Source: Sphingomonas daechungensis (GTDB taxonomy: Bacteria > Pseudomonadota > Alphaproteobacteria > Sphingomonadales > Sphingomonadaceae). Taken from it: DNA of 64,000 nt. The notes under the pieces were generated by a model. It did no database searches, was not told where the DNA came from, and was given only the letters and a program-made list of their open reading frames with translations. Positions 26,119 to 35,940 of this stretch are shown in pieces. The DNA lies in contig NZ_CP060780.1 of assembly GCF_014489495.1 (NCBI RefSeq), positions 992,001 to 1,056,000 on the forward strand, given 5' to 3'. Each line of letters starts with the position of its first letter. Positions within the stretch are counted from its first letter, which is position 1. The position numbers and the translations under genes are program-made.

Positions 26119-29100
26119 GTGGCCGGCGTTTGGAACTTCGCGATCGATCGGGGCGGGACGTTTACCGACGTGATCGCCTGGGACGCCGAAGGCCGCGTCC
26201 GGACCGAAAAGCTGCTGTCCGAAAATCCCGGCCAGTATGACGACGCCGCGATCGAGGGGATCGAGCGCATCCTTCGTTCGGAAGGCGGCGTGCTCGGCGA
26301 AGTCCGCATGGGCACGACTGTCGCCACCAACGCTTTGCTGGAGCGCAAGGGCGCGCGCGTTGCGCTCGCGATCACCCGCGGCTTCGGGACGCCTTGCGCA
26401 TCGGGTACCAGGCGCGGCCCGAGATCTTCGCCAGGCACATCGTTCTGCCGGAACAGCCTTACGAGGCATCGGTCGAAATCATCGAGCGCGTCGGCGCGGA
26501 CGGCGAAATCGTCACTCCGCTCGATGAACAGGCGGCCCGGGCAACGCTGGAGCCCGTGCGGGAACGCGGCATCGACGCGCTGGCCATCGTGCTGATGCAC
26601 GGCTGGAAGTTCCCGGAACACGAGCGTCGGGTGGCGGAGATTGCGCGGGAGCTTGGCTTCACGCAAATCTCGGTCAGCCATGAGGTCGCACCCCTGATCA
26701 AGCTGGTCGGGCGTGGCGATACGACGGTGGTCGATGCCTATCTGTCGCCGATCCTGCGCCGCTATGTCGACCGCGTTTCGGGTGGGCTTCCGGACGGCAC
26801 CAAGCTGCAGTTCATGCAGTCGAACGGCGGACTCACCGACGCCGGAGCCTTTCGTGGCAAGGATGCGATCCTCTCCGGCCCCGCCGGCGGGGTTGTCGGC
26901 ATGGTCGCGGCGTCGGGCGAGGAACGGCTGATCGGGTTCGACATGGGCGGGACGTCGACCGACGTCTCTCACTACGCCGGCCGCTTCGAACTTGCCGACG
27001 AGAGCACGGTCGCCGGAGTCCGCATCCGCGCCCGATGATGCAAGTCCACACGGTCGCGGCGGGCGGCGGCTCGATCTGCCGCTTCGATGGAATGCGCTTC
27101 CGGGTCGGTCCTGAGTCTGCCGGCGCGAAGCCGGGACCGGCCTGCTACCGGGACGGCGGGCCGCTGACGGTGACCGACTGCAACCTTGTCCTTGGACGGA
27201 TTGTGCCCGAGGAGTTTCCATCAGTGTTCGGGTCGTGCGGCGACGAGCCGCTCGATCCGGCCGCATCGGAAGCACGGCTGCGAGAGGTTGCGGACGCTGT
27301 CGAGGGATCGCTCGGGCACCGCATGGAACTGTCCGACATTGCGGAGGGATTCCTGCGGATCGCCATCGACAACATGGCCAATGCGATCCGCAATATCTCA
27401 GTCGCGCGGGCCATGACGTCACCCGCTACACCCTCGTCAGCTTTGGCGGGGCGGGTGGCCAGCACGCCTGCCGGGTCGCGGACTCGCTCGGGATCGAGCG
27501 GATCCTCGTTCACCCGCTGGCGAGCTTGCTCTCGGCGTACGGGATCGGCCTCGCTGACGTGAAAGCCATCCGAGAAGCCGGCATCGTCAGGCCGTTGAGC
27601 GCAGACTTCTCGGGCCCGCTGGATGCTCTCGAGCGTGCAGCGACCGAAGCGCTCATCGAGCAGGGCGTAGACGCCAGCCGCATCGATCTGAATCGGCGCG
27701 CACGACTTCGGTTGGCGGGCAGCGATACGACGCTGGAAATTGAGCTCGGACCATTGGCTCAAATGCGCGCGGCTTTCACCGATTTGCACCGCCAGCGCTT
27801 CGGTTATGTCGACGACAAGGGTGAAATCATCCTCGATGCGCTGATCGTCGAGGCGGTCGGCAAATCCACCCGGACCGAGGAGGGGACCAGCGAAGCTGGT
27901 GGAGGGGCAGTCGAGCCAGGGTCAGAAACCTCTCGATCAATCCTCGCGACTGCCATCTCCTCACTTCGGGAGGTATTGCGCGGTCCGGCTCTCATCACTG
28001 ACGCCACCTCGACGACGGTCGTCGAACCCGGCTGGAGCGCCACCCGCCGCGACGACGGCACGCTCGTCCTGACACGCTCCGTCCCGCGAACCGCGCCCAC
28101 GCGATCGGGACGACTGCGGACCCGGTGATGCTGGAGATTTTCAACAACCTGTTCATGGCGATTGCCGAGGAAATGGGCGTGGCGTTGCAGTCGACTGCAT
28201 CGTCCGTGAACATCAAGGAGCGGCTCGATTTCTCCTGCGCGATCTTCGACGCGGAGGGCGCGCTGATCGCCAATGCGCCCCACATCCCGGTCCACCTCGG
28301 GTCGATGGGCGAGAGCATCCGGACGATCATCGATACTCGCGGGTCCGGTCGCGACGGGCGTGGCATTCGTCGCGGTGATGCTTATGTGCTGAACGACCCC
28401 TATCGCGGCGGAACGCACCTGCCGGACATCACGGTGATCGTGCCAGTGTTCTACGGCGAAGAAGCCGAACCGTCGGCGTTCGTGGCGGCGCGTGGACACC
28501 ATGCGGACATCGGCGGAATCGCGCCGGGATCGATGCCGCCGGACAGCCGCACGATCGATGAAGAAGGCGTGCTCATCGACAATGTCCTGCTCGTCGACGA
28601 AGGCCGTTTCCTCGAAGCGGAAATCCGCGAGTTGCTTGCGACGGGCGAATGGCCGGCGCGAAACGTCGACCGCAATATCTCCGATCTCAAGGCGCAGCTT
28701 GCCGCATGCGTTCGCGGTGCAGAGGTCCTGGTGGCCACCGCGCGCGACTACGGTCCGGAGGTCATCGGCGCCTACATGCACCATGTGCTCGCCAATGCCG
28801 AGGAATCGGTACGGCGCCTGCTGGACCGCCTCGACGACGGGGCGTTCGAGTATGAGATGGACAACGGCGCCCGCGTCGCGGTGAAGATCTGCATCGACAA
28901 GGCGACGCGATCCGCGACGTTCGATTTCACCGGCACCAGCGATCAGCTGCCGGACAATTTCAACGCACCGTTCTCGATTGTCCGCGCGGCATCGCTTTAC
29001 GTCCTGCGTACTCTGATCGACGATCCGATCCCGATGAACGACGGCTGCCTTCGCCCGATCAAGCTGGTCGTTCCGGACGGTTGCATGCTCTCGCCGCGCT

Positions 29101-29662
29101 ATCCGGCTGCGGTTGTCGCCGGAAACGTCGAGACCAGCCAAGTGGTCACCGACACCTTATTCGCCGCGACCGGACGCCTCGCCCGAGCCAGGGGACGATG
29201 AACAACTTCACCTTCGGCAACGCGCGCCACCAATATTACGAGACGATCGCCGGCGGGTCGGGCGCTGGCCCGGATCACGATGGCACGAGCGCCGTGCAGA
29301 CCCACATGACAAACAGTCGGCTGACCGATCCTGAGGTGCTGGAGACGAGACTGCCGGTACGGTTGGAGCGGTTCGCGATCCGGCGTGGCTCAGGCGGCGA
29401 GGGTCGGCACCATGGCGGCGATGGCGTGATCCGCGACCTACGTTTCCTTGAACCGATGCGCGCCAACATGCTCGCCAACCGCCGCCGCGTTGTCCCAAAG
29501 GGATTGGCGGGCGGAGGCGATGCCCTGCCCGGCCGCAACTGGGTCGAACGCGTTGACGGCAGCATCGAGGAACTGACCGCGACCGACGCGGCGGAGATGC
29601 AAATCGGCGACCGCTTCGTCATCGAGACTCCGGGCGGCGGTGGGTTTGGAGCGAGCGAATGA
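26119..29662 (+). CDS. 5-Oxoprolinase/hydantoinase-type fused HyuA-HyuB protein (about five frame breaks)
   Basis: ATP-dependent amidohydrolase of the OPLAH/HyuAB type, about 1,180 aa. The HyuA half starts [16 protein letters not shown] and carries [35 protein letters not shown] and [13 protein letters not shown]. The HyuB half has [52 protein letters not shown] and [19 protein letters not shown]. Breaks near 26388, 27034, 27407, 28088 and 29189 each take one base. GTG 26119 is the chosen start. A 5-oxoproline substrate is inferred from the downstream genes; hydantoins cannot be excluded. Confidence 0.82.
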
Positions 29663-30330
29663 ACTACTGGCCGCTGCTCGGCATCCTGCTGGTTGTGCTC
29701 GGCTTCGCGCTGCGGCTGAACCCGATGCTGGTGGTGACTGGGTCGGCGATCGTCACCGGCCTGCTCGGCGGCATGGACCTGGTGAAGGTCATCGAGACCT
29801 TCGGAAAGGCCTTCAACGACAACCGCATCATCGCGATCGTCTGGATCGTGCTGCCGGTCATCGGATTGCTCGAGCGCTACGGACTGCAGCAGCAGGCCGC
29901 GCGAGTTATCCGAAGTATCAAAGCGGCGACCGTCGGACGATTGCTGCTGCTCTACATGGTCGTTCGCCAGGCAACCGCCGCGATGGGACTGACGACGGTT
30001 GCCGGGCAGGCACAAACCGTGCGCCCGCTCGTCGCTCCGATGGCGCTCGCGGCAGCCGAAGAGCAGCATGGCGAGATCGACGAGCCGACCGCCGAGAAGG
30101 TGAAGGCCTATTCCGCTGCGACGGACAATATCGGCCTGTTCTTCGGCGAAGACATCTTCATCGCCATCGGCTCGATCGTGCTGATCCAGCAGACGCTGGC
30201 GACCTACGGTTACAATCTGTCGCCTCTCCACCTGGCGCTGTGGGCGATCCCAAGTGCGATCGCGGCATTCCTGATCCACGGCACGCGCCTGATGCTGCTC
30301 GACCGCAAGCTGAAGCGGGGCGGCAAGTGA
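29659..30330 (+). CDS. DUF969 family membrane protein
   Basis: 223 aa, about six membrane segments ([56 protein letters not shown]). Contains [20 protein letters not shown] and [17 protein letters not shown], typical of DUF969. Such proteins pair with DUF979 and are thought to form a permease, often next to pyroglutamyl peptidase or oxoprolinase genes. ATG 29659 overlaps the upstream TGA (ATGA). Confidence 0.85.
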   Translation: MNYWPLLGILLVVLGFALRLNPMLVVTGSAIVTGLLGGMDLVKVIETFGKAFNDNRIIAIVWIVLPVIGLLERYGLQQQAARVIRSIKAATVGRLLLLYMVVRQATAAMGLTTVAGQAQTVRPLVAPMALAAAEEQHGEIDEPTAEKVKAYSAATDNIGLFFGEDIFIAIGSIVLIQQTLATYGYNLSPLHLALWAIPSAIAAFLIHGTRLMLLDRKLKRGGK

Positions 30331-31280
30331 TTACGCTGCACTGGCTCTACGTGCTGGCCGGAGCGATGTTCGCCGCCTTCGCGCTGCTGAGCGCGTTCGA
30401 CCGCGCGAACCCGAAGCGGCTTGGCAACGCCGCCTTCTGGGGACTGATGGCGCTGAGCCTCATCGGCGGCGATTACCTTGGCGACTTCGGCAATGGCCTG
30501 CTGGTGCTTGGTCTCGCCGGGCTGGCCGGTTTCGGCTTCCTTGGTCGAAGCCATCCGCCGACCACGAGCGATGAAGAGCGTGCCGCCTTCTCCGTCAAGC
30601 TGGGCAACACGCTGTTCCTGCCGGCGCTTATCATACCCGCAACGGCGCTGATCGGGACGCTCGTCTACAACTACACGGCGGTCGGCCATCTCGGCTGGAT
30701 TGAGGCCAAGCGGGAGACCTACGTGTTCCTATGCCTCGGCGCCCTGTTTGCGCTGGGCACGATCTACATCTGGCTGCGACCGCCCGCCGTCGCGCCGCTG
30801 CAGGAAGGCCGCCGCCTGATCGACGCGATCGGCTGGGCCGCCGTCCTTCCGCAAATGCTCGCCGCGCTCGGAGTGCTGTTCGCTGGAGCGGGCGTAGGCA
30901 CGATCATCGGCGACATCACCGGCATGGTCATTCCGGAGGGCAACATCTTCGCGACCGTGCTAGTCTTCGCCCTCGGGATGGTGCTGTTCACAATGATCAT
31001 GGGCAATGCCTTCGCGGCATTCCCGGTGATGGCGGCGGCAATCGGCGTGCCGCTGCTGATCAAGGCGTACGGAGGCGATCCCGCGGTGGTTGGAGCCGTC
31101 GGCATGCTCGCGGGTTTCTGTGGAACGTTGATGACCCCGATGGCGGCCAACTTCAATCTCGTGCCCGCGGCGCTGCTGGAGCTGAAGGACCAGTACGGCG
31201 TCGTGAAGGCGCAGATCGCGACGGCGCTGCCTCTTCTCGCCGTGAACATCCTGATCCTGTATTTCGCGGCCTTCCGATGA
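30327..31280 (+). CDS. DUF979 family membrane protein
   Basis: 317 aa from GTG 30327, which overlaps the DUF969 stop. About nine membrane segments; IGDITGMVIPEGNIFATVLV, MIMGNAFAAFPVMAAAIG and FCGTLMTPMAANFNLVPAAL match DUF979. Probably the partner subunit of DUF969 in a transporter. A 5-oxoproline or pyroglutamyl substrate is suggested by context only. Confidence 0.85.
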   Translation: MITLHWLYVLAGAMFAAFALLSAFDRANPKRLGNAAFWGLMALSLIGGDYLGDFGNGLLVLGLAGLAGFGFLGRSHPPTTSDEERAAFSVKLGNTLFLPALIIPATALIGTLVYNYTAVGHLGWIEAKRETYVFLCLGALFALGTIYIWLRPPAVAPLQEGRRLIDAIGWAAVLPQMLAALGVLFAGAGVGTIIGDITGMVIPEGNIFATVLVFALGMVLFTMIMGNAFAAFPVMAAAIGVPLLIKAYGGDPAVVGAVGMLAGFCGTLMTPMAANFNLVPAALLELKDQYGVVKAQIATALPLLAVNILILYFAAFR

Positions 31281-32278
31281 GCCGGTTCTGCCTCGATTCG
31301 GACACCGCCGCGCGTTTCGCCAGAATCGCGCTCGGTCACGTGCGGCAGGAATTTCCGCACAAGCTCGATCATGTGCTTGGGTCGGACGAAGATGCTCAGC
31401 CGCCGCATGTTCTCCACCCGATCTTCTTCGGAAGCTTCGACTGGCATAGTTCCGTGCACGGCTGGTGGACGCTGCTGACGCTCCGGCGGCTGTTCCCGGA
31501 CACGGATGAAGCGCGGGCGATCGAGAAGCTGGCCGACCAGAGCTTCACGGCCGAGAAAGTAGGAACCGAGCTTGCCTATCTGAAGCGTCCGCTCAGCCGC
31601 GGGTTCGAGCGGCCCTATGGATGGGCGTGGCTGCTGCAGCTTCATCTCGAAGCATCGCGGCATTCGGAAAGCTGGGCGCCGGAACTGGAACCGCTCGCCC
31701 GCGCTTTCGCCGACCGGCTAAGCGAGCATCTTCCGGCGCTGACCTATCCGATCCGTGTCGGCACCCACTTCAATACGGCGTTCGCGCTGGTCCTCTCGCT
31801 CGAATGGGCGGAGCAGTTCGACGAGGATCTCGCCGCAGCGATCCGCGAGCGGGCAAAGCACTGGTTCGAGAACGACCGCGACTGTCAGGCCTGGGAGCCG
31901 GGCGGCGACGAGTTCCTGTCGCCAGCGCTGATCGAGGCACTTTGCATGTCCCGTATCCTGCCCGAGCCGGAGTTCGTGACTTGGTTCGGAGGGTTCCTGC
32001 CCAAGCTCGACCTCGGTCAGCCCGCGACGCTGTTCAGTCCGGCTGTCGTGAGCGATCGCAGCGACGGGAAGATCGCCCACCTCGACGGCCTTAACCTCAG
32101 CCGCGCGTGGTGCTGGACGAGCTTGGCGCCGCTCTTACCGGCCGAGGAAGCGCAGCTCGCTTACGACACGGCGGAAGCGCACCTCGAAGCGGCGATGTCG
32201 CATGTGGCGGGCGACTATATGGGTGAGCATTGGCTGGCGAGCTTCGCGCTGCTGGCGCTGCTTGCTAATGACACTTGA
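31277..32278 (+). CDS. DUF2891 family protein
   Basis: 333 aa, soluble. Family features: HPIFFGSFDWHSSVHGWW, SRGFERPYGWAWLLQLHLEA, HFNTAFALVLSLEWA, DCQAWEPGGDEFLSPALIEA and GEHWLASFALLALL. The conserved Trp, His and Glu residues resemble an alpha/alpha-barrel enzyme, but no reaction is established. Members co-occur with DUF969/DUF979 and oxoprolinase genes. ATG 31277 overlaps the DUF979 stop. The last 14 bases overlap the convergent PaaD-like gene. Confidence 0.85.
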   Translation: MSRFCLDSDTAARFARIALGHVRQEFPHKLDHVLGSDEDAQPPHVLHPIFFGSFDWHSSVHGWWTLLTLRRLFPDTDEARAIEKLADQSFTAEKVGTELAYLKRPLSRGFERPYGWAWLLQLHLEASRHSESWAPELEPLARAFADRLSEHLPALTYPIRVGTHFNTAFALVLSLEWAEQFDEDLAAAIRERAKHWFENDRDCQAWEPGGDEFLSPALIEALCMSRILPEPEFVTWFGGFLPKLDLGQPATLFSPAVVSDRSDGKIAHLDGLNLSRAWCWTSLAPLLPAEEAQLAYDTAEAHLEAAMSHVAGDYMGEHWLASFALLALLANDT

Positions 32279-32726
32279 AGCGGTCGAAGGGCTCCAGACA
32301 AGCATTGCAGCGCCACTGGGACTTGCAGGGGGTTGAACCGAAGCGGCTGACCTCGTGCGTGTCGGTCGATCCGCATTGCGGGCATTGCGCTAGCGCCTCC
32401 GGATGCGGCGGATCGATGCCGTAGGCGCGTAGCTGCTCGCGGCCGCGCTCACTGATCCAGTCGGTCGTCCACGGCGGGAAGAGGACGCGTTCAACGTGGA
32501 CCTCACCGAAGCCGGCCGCGTCTAGCGCTTCGCGGACCGAACGCTCAATGGCGATGGTCGCCGGGCAGCCGGTGTAAGTCGGTGTGATCTGCACTCGCGG
32601 AGGGTTTGAGGCGAAGCCGCGTACGATGCCGAGGTCGGTGATCGAAACCACCGGAATCTCCGGGTCCATAACATGATCGAGGACGGCCATGACCGCCGCC
32701 TCGTCCAGCACAGCGACGTCGTTCAT
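32265..32726 (-). CDS. paaD: PaaD-like protein (DUF59 plus zinc ribbon)
   Basis: 153 aa. The DUF59/MIP18 domain has MDPEIPVVSITDLGIVRG and TPTYTGCPATIAIERSV with its conserved Cys. A C-terminal zinc ribbon has CPQCGSTDT and RCNACLEPF. This is the layout of PaaD (PaaJ), an accessory protein for phenylacetyl-CoA epoxidase that probably supports its iron centre. No paaABCE genes are in the window, so the symbol rests on sequence alone. Probably co-transcribed with the thiolase 9 bases upstream. Confidence 0.82.
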   Translation of the reverse strand: MNDVAVLDEAAVMAVLDHVMDPEIPVVSITDLGIVRGFASNPPRVQITPTYTGCPATIAIERSVREALDAAGFGEVHVERVLFPPWTTDWISERGREQLRAYGIDPPHPEALAQCPQCGSTDTHEVSRFGSTPCKSQWRCNACLEPFDRFKCH

Positions 32727-32735
32727 GCCGGGATA

Positions 32736-33938
32736 TTACACCCGTTCGATGGCTAGCGCGATGCCCTGCCCGACGCCGATGCACATGGTCGCGAGGCCTA
32801 GCTTTCCGCCGCTGCGCTGAAGCTCCTCGGTCGCGGTGAGCGCGAGGCGCGCGCCGGACATTCCGAGCGGATGGCCGAGAGCGATGGCGCCGCCGTTCGG
32901 ATTCACGCGGGAATCGTCGTCGGCAATGCCGAGCTGACGAAGGACGGCGAGGCCCTGAGCCGCGAATGCCTCGTTGAGTTCAATCACGTCGAAGTCGCTA
33001 ACCTTGATGCCGAGACGCTTCGCCAGCTTCTCGGTGGCCGGCGCCGGACCGATACCCATGATGCGCGGCGGAACGCCGGCGACTGCGCCGCCGAGAATGC
33101 GGGCGCGGGGCGTCAGGCCGTTCCGCCTTGCCGCCTCTTCCGAAGCGATGATGAGCGCAGCCGCGCCATCGTTGACGCCGGAAGCATTGCCCGCCGTCAC
33201 CGTGCCGTCCGGGCGAACGATCGGCTTCAGCTTGCCGAGCGCTTCGAGCGTGGTTGCGCGGGGATGCTCGTCGCGGTCGACGATGACCGGATCGCCCTTA
33301 CGCTGCGGGATTTCGACGCCGACAATTTCGGCAGCGAGGCGGCCGTTAGCCTGCGCGGCGGCGGCCTTTTCCTGGCTGCGGAGCGCAAAGGCGTCCTGGT
33401 CTTCGCGGCTGATCTGGAAGTCCTGCGCGACGTTCTCGCCGGTGCTCGGCATGGTGTCATCGCCGTAGGCTGACTTCATCTTCGGATTGACGAACCGCCA
33501 GCCGATCGTGGTGTCGTACATCTCCGCATTGCGGTCGAAGGCGCTGGTCGCCTTGGCCATGACGAAAGGCGCGCGGCTCATACTCTCGCTTCCGCCCGCG
33601 ATGATCAAATCGCCCTCGCCGCTTCGGATCGCCCGCGCCGCCATTGCTACAGCGTCGAGGCCGGAGCCGCACAAGCGGTTGAGCGTCACGCCGCCCGAGC
33701 TGTCCGGCAGCCCGGCGAGCAGCCCCGCCATTCGCGCAAGGTTGCGATTGTCCTCGCCCGCCTGGTTGGCGCAGCCGTAGATCACGTCGTCCAGCTCGCC
33801 CCAATCGACGCCCGGATTGCGGTCGATCAGCGCCTTGATCGGGATCGCGGCGAGGTCGTCAGCGCGAACGGACGAAAGGGCTCCCGCATAGCGCCCGATC
33901 GGCGTGCGGATGGCGTCGCAAATGAAAGCCTCGGTCAT
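32736..33938 (-). CDS. pcaF: Thiolase, 3-oxoadipyl-CoA type
   Basis: Acetyl-CoA C-acyltransferase, 400 aa. Active site Cys90 in NRLCGSGLDAV, His in GGAIALGHPLGMSGAR, second Cys in CIGVGQGIA. PIGRYAGALSSVRADDLAAI and YGCANQAGEDNRNLARM are typical of 3-oxoadipyl-CoA thiolases (PcaF/PaaJ), which finish the beta-ketoadipate and phenylacetate pathways. The neighbouring paaD-like gene favours a phenylacetate role. Confidence 0.85.
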   Translation of the reverse strand: MTEAFICDAIRTPIGRYAGALSSVRADDLAAIPIKALIDRNPGVDWGELDDVIYGCANQAGEDNRNLARMAGLLAGLPDSSGGVTLNRLCGSGLDAVAMAARAIRSGEGDLIIAGGSESMSRAPFVMAKATSAFDRNAEMYDTTIGWRFVNPKMKSAYGDDTMPSTGENVAQDFQISREDQDAFALRSQEKAAAAQANGRLAAEIVGVEIPQRKGDPVIVDRDEHPRATTLEALGKLKPIVRPDGTVTAGNASGVNDGAAALIIASEEAARRNGLTPRARILGGAVAGVPPRIMGIGPAPATEKLAKRLGIKVSDFDVIELNEAFAAQGLAVLRQLGIADDDSRVNPNGGAIALGHPLGMSGARLALTATEELQRSGGKLGLATMCIGVGQGIALAIERV

Positions 33939-33948
33939 TCTATCTCCT

Positions 33949-34014
33949 CGTCATCGCGAGGAGAGCAGCGACGTGGCGATCCAGCTGGATTGCTTCGCTT
34001 TGCTCGCAATGACG
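33949..34014. repeat. Palindromic intergenic repeat (CGTCATTGCGAG family), copy A
   Basis: Left arm CGTCATCGCGAGGAGAGCAG, middle GCGATCCAGCTGGATTGC, right arm TTTGCTCGCAATGACG. The two ends are complementary, so it can form a long hairpin. A related copy lies at 41739-41814. It separates the thiolase from hppD. Confidence 0.85.
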
Positions 34015-34025
34015 GCAATTCTTGA

Positions 34026-35110
34026 TCAGATTACCCCGCGGCGCATCTGATCGAGTTCGATGCTCTCGAACAGCGCCTTGAAGTTGCCCTCGCCGAAGCC
34101 CTCGTTGCCCTTGCGCTGGATGATCTCGAAGAAGATCGGCCCGATCACGTTCTGGGTGAAGATCTGCAGCAGCAGGCCCTGACCTTCGGTCGGCGCGCCA
34201 TCCATCAGGATTCGGCGCTTCTCCAGCTCCGCGACATTCTCGTCATGGCCCTGGATGCGCTCGGGAAGCATCTCGTAATAGGTGTCGGGCGTGTCCTGGA
34301 ACGGAATGCCGCGGCCGCGGATGATGTCGACGCTCTGGTAGATGTCGGTCGTCCCCAGCGCGATGTGCTGGATGCCCTCGCCCTTATACTCGCGGAGGAA
34401 TTCCTCGATCTGGCTCTTGTCGTCCTGGCTCTCGTTCAGCGGGATGCGAATCTTGCCGCAGGGGCTGGTCATTGCCTTCGAGAACAGGCCGGTCACCTTC
34501 CCTTCGATGTCGAAGTAGCGGATCTCGCGGAAGTTGAAGAGCCGCTCATAGAAGTCGGCCAGGTCGCCATGTTGCCGCGGTTCACGTTGTGCGTGAGGTG
34601 GTCGATATAAGTGAGCTTGGAGTCCGCGTCGGCCATCCGCTGCTGCCAGTCGGGATGGAAATCGAAGTCGACCTCGTAGATCGACTGGTCGCCGTAGCGG
34701 TCGACGAAAAACAGGCGCGATCCGCCAATGCCCTCGATCGCCGGAATGTCGAGCTCTCCGTCGCCGCTCTTTACCTCGACATTCTTGGCGCCGAGCTTGA
34801 GCGCGCGCGCATGCGCGGCGTTGGCATCCTTGACCCGGAAAGCCATGGCGCAGGCGCTCGGCCCGTGCGCCCTGGCATATTCCTCGGCGTAGCTGCCCGG
34901 TTCGGCATTGATGACGAAATTGCAGTCGCCCTGCTTGTGCAGCGTGACGTTCTTGCTCTTGTGCCGGGCCACTTCGGGGAAGCCCATCCTGGTGAAAAGC
35001 GAGCGCAAAAGCTCAATGTCGGGCGCGGTATATTCGACGAACTCGAAGCCGTCGGTGCCCATCGGGTTTTCGAGGCCCAGCGGACCCTTTTCCGCGACTT
35101 GCGTAGCCAT
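34026..35110 (-). CDS. hppD: 4-Hydroxyphenylpyruvate dioxygenase (frame break near 34567)
   Basis: Fe(II) dioxygenase converting 4-hydroxyphenylpyruvate to homogentisate in Tyr breakdown. ATG 35110 ([20 protein letters not shown]). The iron site is His171 in [11 protein letters not shown], His in [13 protein letters not shown], and Glu in [19 protein letters not shown]. After NRGNM the frame breaks near 34563-34570; one base restores [18 protein letters not shown]. Normal length, about 360 aa. Divergent from phhB, 78 bases apart. Confidence 0.92.
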
Positions 35111-35188
35111 TGGATTCTCCTTTGCGGCCCAACTGCTCCCCCGGCCGTTCCATTGCAAGGTTCGGCCGGCGCGGCGTACGCTCGGCCG

Positions 35189-35452
35189 ATGAGCAGCGAA
35201 GCGCCAGACGGCTGGACATATGAGGATGGCGGCAAGGCCATCGTCCGCACTTTTAAGTTCAAGGATTTCAGCGAGGCGTTCGGCTTCCTAAGCCGCGTCG
35301 CGCTGCTCGCGGAAAAAGTCGATCATCACCCGGAATTCACCAGCGTCTGGAACCGCGTCGACTTCCGACTGACCAGTCACGACGCGGGCGGGGTGACGGA
35401 GCGCGACATCAAGCTAGCTCTGAAGATCAATGCACTTGCGGGGGAATCATGA
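35189..35452 (+). CDS. phhB: Pterin-4-alpha-carbinolamine dehydratase
   Basis: Recycles the oxidised pterin cofactor of phenylalanine hydroxylase. 87 aa. The family motif is complete: [20 protein letters not shown], then [22 protein letters not shown] 35189. It is divergent from hppD and 2.9 kb from phhA, so Phe-to-Tyr-to-homogentisate functions cluster here. The stop overlaps the next ATG (ATGATGA). Confidence 0.92.
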   Translation: MSSEAPDGWTYEDGGKAIVRTFKFKDFSEAFGFLSRVALLAEKVDHHPEFTSVWNRVDFRLTSHDAGGVTERDIKLALKINALAGES

Positions 35453-35937
35453 TGCGAATGATCATTGCCGGGCTTCTGACGCTGTTTGCCACACCGGCCC
35501 TGGCCGGCGTCCATCCGCCGGAGGTCGAGAAGCAGCTGGCGTTCATTGTAGGCGACTGGACGATCAAGGGCCTGGAAGCGAACTACCGCGACCATTGCTC
35601 GTGGTTTGACGCGAACAGCTTCGTCGTCTGCGACACCACCGACCAGCGCAAGGCCAATCACCACAGCATCGCCGTCCTCGGCTGGTCGGCCGCCGACAAT
35701 CGCTACACCTACCAGCAGTATGACGACTCCGGCCGGGGCCGCACCGAGCCCTGCTACGCCAACGATCGGAAGGGCCTTACCTGCCTCGGCCAGGCAACGA
35801 CCAAGGACGGACTGGTGCAAACGCGCAGCTACATCTGGCCCACCGAGACCGGCCTTGGCATCCGGCAGGAGAAATCGGTCAACGCCGGTCCTTGGACCGA
35901 TGTCGGAGAGGTCGCCTACATCCGGCGCGGGAAGTAG
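35449..35937 (+). CDS. Exported hypothetical protein
   Basis: 162 aa. Signal peptide [18 protein letters not shown]. The mature domain is beta-rich with [26 protein letters not shown] and [17 protein letters not shown], resembling the DUF1579-type secreted proteins that begin [10 protein letters not shown]. Coupled to phhB by start-stop overlap. Function unknown. Confidence 0.65.
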   Translation: MMRMIIAGLLTLFATPALAGVHPPEVEKQLAFIVGDWTIKGLEANYRDHCSWFDANSFVVCDTTDQRKANHHSIAVLGWSAADNRYTYQQYDDSGRGRTEPCYANDRKGLTCLGQATTKDGLVQTRSYIWPTETGLGIRQEKSVNAGPWTDVGEVAYIRRGK

Positions 35938-35940
35938 CGC

